64,000 nt of DNA, from positions 179,584,266 through 179,648,265 of the forward strand of contig OY986435.1 in assembly GCA_963920525.1 (NCBI GenBank), given 5' to 3'. A model generated the notes under the pieces. It had not been told where the DNA came from, made no database searches, and saw only the letters and a program-made list of their open reading frames with translations. This stretch comes from Dichetophora obliterata (taxonomy: Eukaryota > Arthropoda > Insecta > Diptera > Sciomyzidae). Numbering within the stretch: the first letter of the stretch is position 1; each line of letters starts with the position of its first letter. Below, one piece after another: positions 24,302 to 32,528 of the stretch. A program made the position numbers and the translations under genes.

Positions 24302-24602
24302 CAGTGTCGGGCACATTTTAATTTCCCAAACAAGCGTGTTTGGAAACAAACCCTACAGGAAATGTGAGCATTCCCGGATGTTACCAGGAAACATTCCATG
24401 GAATGTAGGAAGCATTCCCCTTTGTTGCACACTCCATTGCTTTTTTTACATAGCATGTCATTAGAGGGAAACATTCCTTCCCGCTGTGTTAAAAAGTCGT
24501 GTGAAAACATTCCTCTCCGCTGTCCTCAAAAGTGAATTGGAAGCAGTCCTCTCCCCTGTTTTGAAAATTAAAGTGGAAACATTCCTTTTCCTTTTTATCA
24601 AA

Positions 24603-24673
24603 AGCCCCGGCCAGGATTCGAACCCGGAACCCCTGAGCGACAGTCAAGCGCGCTTCCACTAGACTATCGAATT
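24603..24673 (-). pseudogene. tRNA-Asp-like sequence with intact Pol III boxes
   Basis: On the minus strand the A box TAGTCTAGTGG and the B box GGTTCGAATCC are both near consensus. An anticodon stem CTTGA/TCAGG closes a seven-base loop CTGTCGC with anticodon GTC (Asp). The T stem CCGGG/CCTGG pairs. The 3' acceptor strand CCGGGGC has no partner at the 5' end, and D-stem pairing is weak, so it cannot be a standard tRNA. A T4 run follows. It may be a tRNA-derived SINE head or a captured tRNA. Confidence 0.55.
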
Positions 24674-24682
24674 CTACAATAA

Positions 24683-25071
24683 GCGGCTAGAAAACAATGA
24701 TATTAATATTTTATATTGTCATTGCTTGACAATAAATAAAAGCTTCCACATGCATTTTTAAAGAAGCAGTTTGGAAACAATATAAATTAAACTACCCTTA
24801 AGCTTCAAAAAGATATGGTGGGGAATGTTTCTTTATCACTTTTAAATGGAAGCCTTCCGATTTTTCCTGGAGGGAAGCGGCTAGGAAACAAAGATATTAA
24901 TATTTTCTGTTGTCATTTCTTGCAAAAAGTAAAAATTCCACATACATTCTTAAAGAAGCGGTTTGGAAACAACATAAATATAAAACTACCCTTAAGCTTC
25001 CAAAAGATACGATGGGGAATGTTTCTTTATCTGATTTAGATGGAAGCCTTCCGATTTTTCCTGGAGAGAAA
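24683..25071. repeat. 194-bp tandem duplication
   Basis: Two adjacent copies with period 194 bp, each starting GCGGCTAG and ending near TTTTTCCTGGAG. Shared words include CTACCCTTAAGCTTC and TGGAAGCCTTCCGATTTTTC. They lie inside the hAT-like element. Confidence 0.85.
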
Positions 25072-25478
25072 TGCGACGTTAACACATGTACACTATAAGC
25101 TTCTTCGTGTGGCTTTTAATCGTGTGCGTTCGGCTGTTGCTTTGTTTTGATTTTTGCTAAGCAAATCAAGTCAGTTGATGTTGAGCACTTTTTTTAGCTA
25201 AGTCTGGCTGCGCAATTTTACAAATGCACAGATAAAAATGATGCCTGAAGAATGGGGAAATGATTTGTATTTGTAACGTGCGGTCAAAATCGCAATTTAC
25301 GCAAGAAAAGTTGAAACATTTTCAACTTCTCTAGCGTAAATTGCGTTTTCTCAACTTAACGTTCACAAGCATTAAACTCGCTCCCATTAGATGTTCACAA
25401 GTTGCTCTTCGTTTTTCTCTGCTTCACACACAAGCAAAGAATATGATAATATATGTGTGCCCATCACTGCTCTAAAGC

Positions 25479-25907
25479 ATTCGACACCGTTAAATATGCA
25501 CTTTTAAAAACTAAAGCTAAAATACTTTTATAGATTTAGTGAGAATGCTGTAAAACTATTGAACAGCTACTTAACAGGCAGGGTACAAAGAGTAAAAGTT
25601 AGTAATAGGTATTCGCAACAGAAATTGGTTTGCAGTCCCAGAGATCCGTTCATGTTCTACTTCTGTTTTTATTGTTTATCAATGACATTTTCAATACCTG
25701 CACATACGCGTCATTGCATGCATATGGTGATAATGTTCAGCTATACCTATCTGGTAAAACAAGCCTTATGGAAGATTTGGTATATAAACTAAATGAAGAT
25801 CTGAACGGTATTTACCAGTGTGCTAAACAAAATTATCTTCAGTTAAATGTCCCAAAATCACATGTGTTGCCCATACCCAAGGAAAGGATTAATCATGGGG
25901 ATATTTC
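25479..25907 (+). pseudogene. Non-LTR RT relic, central part with catalytic motif
   Basis: This continues the RT sentence from 24301: FDTVKYALL, SYLTGRVQRVKVS, then after a frame change FLLFINDIFNTCTYASLHAY. The catalytic box normally reading YADDVQLYLS appears as YGDNVQLYLS, so both catalytic aspartates of the box are altered (ADD to GDN). QNYLQLNVPKS follows as the next conserved block. The text then stops at 25907, where a hAT MITE has inserted. Catalysis is lost. Confidence 0.75.
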
Positions 25908-26168
25908 CAATCGCGTCGGAAGCGAATTTCATCTGGGGGGGCAGTACAAATGGGGGGGCAGTACAAATGGTGGTGCAAAAAAAGTTCACCAAAATTTCTT
26001 CACATGAAACATGAAGAAGAGAGAAAGAAGAGGAAAATATATAATACAAAAATATTATCGTTGTAAAAAAACTGATATTTTGAATAACTTTTCCTTTTAA
26101 ATTGTTTATCTTGCTAAAAAAGTGGGGGGGCAACTGCCCACCTCGCCCCCCCGCTTCCGACGCCAATG
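25908..26168. mobile_element. 261-bp hAT MITE inside RT relic
   Basis: Ends read CAATCGCGTCGGAAGCG on the left and CATTGGCGTCGGAAGCG on the opposite strand. An exact 8-bp duplication, GATATTTC, lies at 25900-25907 and 26169-26176. G-rich subterminal tracts (GGGGGGGCA) are typical of Tip100-like hAT MITEs. Removing the element and one duplication rejoins the RT reading frame. Confidence 0.9.
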
Positions 26169-26540
26169 GATATTTCTGATCTTTCAATTGGTGACAAGAA
26201 CCTTAAACTTGTCAGTTGTGTTCGAAGTCTTGGCTTTAAAATCAATAGTTCTCTCACGTGCGCAGATCACATCAACGATGTTGTTCGTAAAATATATTTC
26301 ATCCTGCGGAACCTTAGATTTTCAGCTGATTATACACCAATTGTTACAAGACGCAAGCTTGTTGTTCAACCAGTCCTTCCTGTGATCACATATGCTGAAC
26401 TTGTCTACAGTAAATTAAGTTCACGATCACAACGTAAATTACAAGTATATTACAAGCTACGCGTTATGTATATGGGCTGCACACTCATGAACACTTAGCT
26501 CAATTTAAAAACTTGATTCTTCCCAGTGAACCAAAACTAC
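26169..26540 (+). pseudogene. Non-LTR RT relic, thumb region
   Basis: Text resumes as DISDLSIGDKNLKLVSCVRS, LGFKINSSLTCADHIND, then RKLVVQPVLPVITYAELVYS, the thumb segment common to CR1/Jockey RTs. After about 26500 the reading breaks down, and a further insertion separates it from the C-terminus at 28140-28440. Confidence 0.7.
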
Positions 26541-26639
26541 TGTTTTCGAATTCGTTTATGAACCTAAAAGAAACATTCCTAGGTAGAAACATTCATTTTC
26601 GGCTCTCATAAATGAACCCTATTTGTATCATTCGTCGAA

Positions 26640-27150
26640 ATGAAATGCCTCTCAAAAATGAAACTTGTTTTCTTCGGAAATGAATTAAAAAAAGAACCAT
26701 ACAAAATATATTTTTCAGCACGCGAAAATTAACCCTTTTCCAATCAATCGCCGGACGCAAATGCCTCTCAAAAACGAACCTTTTTTTCTTCGGAAATGAG
26801 TTTAAAAATAAACCATAGAAGTTTTTTTTGGCACTCGGAAATAAACCCTTTTTCAATCAATCGCCGGACGCAAATGCCTCTCAAAAACGAACCTTTTTTT
26901 CTTCGGAAATGAGTTTAAAAACAAACCATAGGCGTTTTCTTCGGCACTCGGAAATGAACCCTTCTTAAATAAATCGCCGGACGAAAACGCCTCTCAGCAA
27001 CGAACCTTTTTTTTCCTCGGAAATGAAAAATGAAACGAAAATGAACCATAAGAAAGTTATTTTTCGGCACTCGGAAATGAACCCTTTTTGTATCAATTGC
27101 AGGGCTGAATTGCCTTTCGAAAACGGACCTTTTTTGTTCGGAAATAAGTT
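26640..27150. repeat. Minisatellite, about five units of 113-122 bp
   Basis: Diverged tandem units each carry ATGCCTCTCAAAAACGAACC, then TTCTTCGGAAATGA and GGCACTCGGAAATGAACCC. Unit starts near 26645, 26761, 26874, 26987 and 27109 give periods of 116, 113, 113 and 122 bp. The array sits in the insert that splits the RT relic. Confidence 0.85.
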
Positions 27151-27339
27151 AAAAAAATAATCTTTTTCAATTATGAATTTTAATAATGCATAAGATTATT
27201 TATTATAACAAAGCAATAATTTGTTAAAATAAAAGAAATGATTATTTAGTTTACCATATAGATAATATGCATGTATGTATAGAATTAATATATAGTAAAA
27301 TAAAGTAACTATTTTCAATAATAATAGTTACAAAGAAAG

Positions 27340-27590
27340 CTTGCAGCAGATAACTTAATTATTGTAATAAATTCATTGATGTTTTAATTAAAATTTTAAG
27401 CAAAATCTAAACTTAAGGCAAACATATCTACTGTCACGCACATCAAACCACGTTAAAAAGAAAGGTCCCAGCAGATTACTTATTTGTTGTAATAAATTCA
27501 TTGATGTTTTAATTGAAATTTTAAGCAAAATCTAAACTTAAAGCAAACACATCTACTGTCACGCACATCTAACCACTTCATTTGCAGCAA
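27340..27590. repeat. 125-bp tandem duplication
   Basis: Two copies with period 125 bp share AATAAATTCATTGATGTTTT, AAGCAAAATCTAAACTTAA and CATCTACTGTCACGCACATC-type text. It is separate from the minisatellite just upstream. Confidence 0.85.
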
Positions 27591-28139
27591 TATTTTTAAA
27601 ATTTGTCACCTTATGTTTGAGCCACATGTTTGAAAGTTTATATGACGTTTGTATGAAGGTTAGTTAACATTTTAATTTACTGTTATAAAAATATCAACAA
27701 AGATTTATATTATTCCTTTTTTAACTCATTTTAGTATATAAAATGTTTCTGAACTCATTTATGAACAATAAATGGTTCGTTTGTGAGATAATGTTTCTAC
27801 TGATATGATAAAAAATTATTATTTTTTGAATTCATTTAAAAATGCAAGAAAGAAACATTTATGATTCATTTTTTAACTCATTAATGAACAAATATTGGTC
27901 ATTTACGAGGAATTTTTAGCTTCTTAAACGATTTTTTTTCTACTCAAAATAAGTTTTTTATGAATTTTGCAAAAGAAGTACAGTTTTTATTTATGGAAAA
28001 GTTTTCACGAATCTTATCTTCTATAGCAAGCACTTTTAAGCGACAAAATAAAAAATTAATAATTGAAAAAAAAATCAATCCAAAAACATTCGCAAAACTC
28101 TCACCTTACGCATAACCTTCGCTTATGGTTCAGTGGGTT

Positions 28140-28440
28140 GGTTGCGACATTATAAGTTACCTCAATGGCAGGAATTGCATCTTTTTGCACAAACTAATTC
28201 ATATCAGAACGCCTAGCTATTTATTTCAAAAATTACTTTTACTAATTTTGCCAGTCGTTAAGAAAGCAAATGCCTGTTATTCCATGCTTTAATTTTTAAA
28301 ATTCTACAAGATTATTTTTTATAAACGCCATCAGATTATGGAACGCATTACCGAATCGCATAAAATCTATAGTCAGAATAGCAAATTTCAAACATGCCAT
28401 TTTGGAACATTATTCTTCACTGGCCATTTACTAGGTAAAT
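28140..28440 (+). pseudogene. Non-LTR RT relic, C-terminus
   Basis: The plus strand reads KLIHIRTPSYLFQKLLLLIL and, after a shift, INAIRLWNALPNRIKSIVRI with FKHAILEHY, then a stop. These are the usual closing blocks of CR1/Jockey pol proteins (a RT-PSYLF segment and a LWN-LP segment). It is the tail of the relic that begins at 24075, displaced by an insert of roughly 1.6 kb. Confidence 0.65.
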
Positions 28441-28729
28441 AGTCATTTTACTCTCTTTTCTTATCGTTGCCATCCTTTCAATTTTCTTTTTTTTTCTCTC
28501 TTAACTTAAGCAAATTATTATAAATTGATTAAATTGTTTGTTAATTGTTTGCTAATTTTTTCCAATTTTTTTTTATTTTAATTTATACTATATGTATAAC
28601 ATAAATTTAATGTATTAATTTAATTTCACTAAATTCAAAATGTATCTTGTTTTTATACTTTGTACTGTAAAAGAACATAGTTCTTATTGCACTTATGAAG
28701 TAAAGAACCAAAGAATTTCAATATGTTAA

Positions 28730-28775
28730 TCGGAGTTTTTTTTTTCTTTTTTTTTCTTTTTTTTTCTTGTTTTAG
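28730..28775 (+). promoter_or_regulatory. Strong polypyrimidine tract and AG (possible splice acceptor)
   Basis: A T-rich tract with regularly spaced C residues runs about 45 bp and ends TTGTTTTAG. Seen on the plus strand, this is a textbook 3' splice-site context. The DNA after it is GC-richer and open for about 29 codons until TAA at 28864. Confidence 0.45.
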
Positions 28776-28895
28776 ACCCGCTATCAGGGAGCATAAATTG
28801 GAAACCGAAGATGAGGACGGCGCATGCAACGAAGATATACCAAGAGATTATTTTATTAGCATTTAAATTAATTTGTGTGTGTGTTTGTACTTAGT

Positions 28896-29127
28896 TAAAT
28901 CTTCTTCCCAAGGAACACTATTGCAAAGTGGCTTCCAGAATTCTCTGTGGAAAAAGATGCGTGGGGACCACTTGTCAGACGATCGCAATCTCAGTCCAAC
29001 TAGTGCTAGCAATGAGCCAATGCAATACAACAGCAGTCTTGCTTCGCAAACAACCCTTCGAGAATTGGGAAAACGTCCATCGGACGATGTTATAATGTCT
29101 AAAACTGTGTCCAATAATGATTTCAAT
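28896..29127 (+). CDS. Possible host-gene coding exon, function unknown
   Basis: This 232-bp stretch stands out from the AT-rich surroundings by balanced base use and an open frame of 77 codons. It is preceded by TTTGTACTTAG, an acceptor-like end, and followed by AAT|GTAAGC, a good donor. The peptide begins KSSSQGTLLQSGFQNSLWKK and is rich in Ser, Asn and Asp with a short basic patch. It has no transposon motifs and no domain I recognise. The pattern fits a low-complexity internal exon of a large gene. A second open stretch at 28776-28863 in the same frame could be an alternative or terminal exon. Part of this may be chance, and neither flanking exon is visible in the window. Confidence 0.4.
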
Positions 29128-29469
29128 GTAAGCAAGTGTTGAAAAATTCACAAGTAAGCATATGTTCTTAAATTTTATATATTATTTTTAGACAAATTGA
29201 TATTAATTTTTTAATAACTAAAATTAAATGAAAATGAAAAAATAATTTCATATAAAATATTTTGTTTTCTTTTACGACTGATTCGAATTTTAATTAGGTG
29301 TAACCGATACTCTCGTCATCAGTGGCGTAAAACGAGGGCCCGCAGAGCCCGCATCGCGGGCGGGCGCAACTATGCCAGGGGCGCCCTCAAGTCCCTTGAT
29401 GAAAATTATAAATTAAGTGGAGAACGACATACAGTGTAAAATAAGCGGCCGAAAATATAGTATATCGAT

Positions 29470-29901
29470 TAGAGTGGGGCGATTAGTATGGAAGGAAAAA
29501 AGTGTTAATGGGCGCTTTGCGTTTCTGATTTTTGGGATTGTAGTGAGCAAAAAAGTTCACTAGACCATACGTCTACGGTGAAAATCGAGCTTCCAGATTT
29601 TGACTTGCAGTTTTTTCTCAGACTTTTGTAATTTTTTTTTTTTTGATATTTTGCCTATAACAGCCAAACCATTGAGATTTTCGATCCAATACTAAGACAA
29701 AAATCTCAATGGTTTGGCTGTTATAGGCCAAAATATCAAAAAAAAAAAACGTGACAAAAGTCTGAGAAAAAACTGCAAGTCAAAATTTGGAAGCTCGATT
29801 TTCACCGTAGACGTATGGTCTAGTGGACTTTTTTGCTCAGTACAATACCAAGAATCAGAAACGCGAAGAGCCCATTAAGATGTTCAAATCGCCCCACCCT
29901 A
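29470..29901. mobile_element. 432-bp foldback hAT MITE
   Basis: The whole element is one near-perfect palindrome: arms of about 205 bp face each other around a loop of about 20 bp centred near 29686. Termini are TAGAGTGGGGCGATT and TAGGGTGGGGCGATT. An exact 8-bp repeat, ATATCGAT, flanks it at 29462-29469 and 29902-29909 and again fits nTnnnnAn. Any transcript across it would fold into a long double-stranded hairpin. Confidence 0.9.
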
Positions 29902-29909
29902 ATATCGAT

Positions 29910-31200
29910 GTTTTAATTTTTTCCAATTTTTAATTGCTTTTAATAGAAAATATCTTGGGTGAAGAAATCAAAATGAACTTTTTTAATAGTTGCAACCGTT
30001 TCGTTATGACCAGCCGTCAAAGTTGCATTTTTAAAAAATTTAATTTTTCTTGTTATTCACATTTTATTTAATATAATTTTTTTTTTGTGTATCAAAATAA
30101 AGTTTAAAATTCTTATGTCTGGCAAATTGCTGTTTTTGTTTACATTTTTAACATATGGTTTGAATATTATCATAAAAATATTCAATTTTTAAAAATGTTT
30201 AAAAAATAATTTTGAAAAAGATTGACTATAGTTTTTCATGAAAAAATTATTAGAACTGCGTTACACCAAATCCAAAAAAATTTCTTGCTAATACTTACTA
30301 AAACGTAAGATACACATTTTTCTTATAGTGACCTGTTTAGATAAAATTTGAGATGTATTTGATGTATGGCAGTTGATTACTTTTCAAAATTTCGACTTAC
30401 ACAAACAAAAAACAACTCAATTTTTAAAATTGCCTTGCTGATTACAGCCTCAAAAAGCTTACAAATTTAAACAAAAAGTTGTTAACTTATGTTAGTAGAA
30501 TTTTTTTAGGCTGAGTTTCTAAAATATGATTAATGGGAGTGGCATTCACCTATGAAATTTTCCATGTAAAGGGTCCGCCAAAAAACTTTTTTTTTTGAAA
30601 ATTCTATAAAAAAAAATCTACTGAATATTTTCTCAAATTTCTTTTTTTATTTGAAAGTACTATTCTTCCGGTTAATAATGGAAAATAATTTCATTCAAAT
30701 GGCTGCCTCGGCTGGCCATGCAGTAGCCCACACGATGGGTCCAATTTGTTAGCACAATATCGATTGTTAAAAATTAACAACAATAAATGAAAAATAATTA
30801 AATAATGTGTGCTTAAATATAATTTAAGTCACGTACCTACGATTTCTCAAGGTGCAATAATCGACGTGAAAAAATCCGATTTTTTTGAGCAAAAGGTTTT
30901 TGAGTCACCTTTGTTTGGCAAAACTCGATTATGGTCGAAGTCGATTTACCCGTTAGCTTTCATATTTTCAGCAAGTCAGCTACTGATGTTATTTTAATCA
31001 TTCAATTGGTCAAATTTTGTGACATTAGTCACAATTTTTAATCAACAGGTAATGTCAAATACAAAACATTAAGGGTACTATTACAGTGTGTAAAAAATTA
31101 AAAATCAATTTTTGTTTTTCGTTAGAATATTTTTCTGTAAGGTCTTAAGAATACGTATACAAAATTTTAGAAAGAAATATCAAACAGAAAAAATTTATAA
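29910..31200. other. Core of the large hAT-like element, no gene seen
   Basis: AT-rich sequence between the foldback and the next MITE. No transposase motif was found on either strand. A frame at 30809-30997 has no recognised domain. Confidence 0.4.
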
Positions 31201-31204
31201 CATA

Positions 31205-31454
31205 TGTTACCTTCTCCGAGAAAAGGGACCTAGTGTGTGAAAATGAAGTTTTGAGAAAAACGCATTTGAAGTTTCATAACGCATTTTTATCGATTTTCCC
31301 AAGTTCGTTTTGTACGTTTTTATGGGGTAAAGAAAATTTTATCAGAAATCTAACTCATTTCATCTTATTCTACACCCATTTAGGTACCAGAATCCACTCT
31401 TAAGTCCAAACCTTTTTTTGACACACTAGGTTCCTTTTCTCGGAGAAGGTCACA
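31205..31454. mobile_element. 250-bp TA-flanked MITE, copy 2
   Basis: Same family as 11991-12197: ends TGTTACCTTCTCCGAG and TGTGACCTTCTCCGAG, TA on both sides (31203-31204 and 31455-31456). An internal segment around 31280-31320 is absent from copy 1. It lies inside the large hAT-like element. Confidence 0.8.
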
Positions 31455-31459
31455 TATAT

Positions 31460-32260
31460 TGTATTCGCATATCGCGTAATATTCAAGAACCTTTAATTCT
31501 TTAATCGCGTTTTTCTCGAAACAAGGTTTTTCGAATTGGCTTCTAAGATATCTGGAGTTCTACTTGATCGCACTAAGCACTAGACCTATATAAGCCAAAA
31601 AACTTATATGTTTTTTTGTATGGCAAAAAAAGGGGTTTTTTGTACATTTTATTTTTCAACGCGTGCCATTTTTTATTTTTTATTTATTTACGTTGGTTGA
31701 GTGCTCAACGATAACCATTAATTCAGGAATGCACTTTGATTTTTCACTTTCAGAAGCTTTGTAAATGCTGGAGACGAGAAGTCAATTGCAACAATTTTTT
31801 AAACACGCTAACTTCAACGCGCTGTAGGAAATTAACAACAACTATGAAGACAAAAAAAACCTTTTTTTTTTATTTCCTCATGAATAATTCTTCATTATGT
31901 AAGAAATTTGAATCATTAAAATTAATAATAATAGGTAACAAAAATTAATAAAAAATGTGTTTTTTTATAGAGCTACACACTGTAATAATTGTACCTTAAA
32001 TTTAAAATCTTAAAATTATCATTTCACCAAAAGGAAAATTATTGACCTCATTTTTCAAACTTTAAGTTAGTTTATCGTTTTTAAATATTTAGTACCTATA
32101 TGTTTTCTTTTACCTAATTTGTGATAAAATCTTATAATATTTTATTATATACATAAATTGTATTATATTTGATATTATAAAAAGTATTTTTTACGTTATT
32201 GCTTTTTTTTAACAAATTCCATTAAAATAATATATAAATTTATTTATAAAATAAGATATT
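31460..32260. other. Core of the large hAT-like element, no gene seen
   Basis: AT-rich. The frame at 31736-31948 has no recognisable domain and no transposase was found. Confidence 0.4.
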
Positions 32261-32528
32261 TATTTATTTATTTATTACAAAGTAACTTACAATTAAAATT
32301 AATAGTTACAAAGAAAAGGATAGACAGCAATAGCAGCAATGGCCTTCAGCTGATCATTTAATTAAATACATTTGGTTTTATTATGATATATCATTAATAT
32401 ATTATAAGCAATTGTTATTTTAGAAATACTTATAAATACCTATTTTTATATTTCATGAAAGAGGAAAAAAGAAAAGAAAGAAAGAGAAATTAAATATTTT
32501 ATAGTTATGTTACGAAAAAGAAATGAAT

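Larger units (their letters stand above)
24302..25470. mobile_element. 1169-bp hAT-like non-autonomous element inside RT relic
   Basis: Ends read CAGTGTCGGGCACA on the left and CAGTGATGGGCACA on the opposite strand at the right, a hAT-type terminus. The flanking 8-mers ATCTAAAG (24294-24301) and CTCTAAAG (25471-25478) differ at one base and fit the hAT nTnnnnAn target. The host RT codon sentence continues across the insert. Contents include several diverged repeats around GGAAACATTCC (24440-24590), a tRNA-like sequence on the minus strand (24603-24673) and a 194-bp tandem duplication (24683-25071). No transposase was recognised. Confidence 0.75.

Noticed and set aside
24603..24673. Functional tRNA-Asp gene
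   Set aside because: The anticodon loop, T arm and Pol III boxes are good, but the acceptor stem does not pair and the D stem is weak, so it is listed as a tRNA-like relic.
26593..26856. 87-codon minus-strand frame with internal repeats
   Set aside because: It is a translation of the minisatellite units.
28863..29135. 90-codon minus-strand frame
   Set aside because: It is antisense to the possible exon. The plus strand has splice-like signals on both sides and the minus strand does not.
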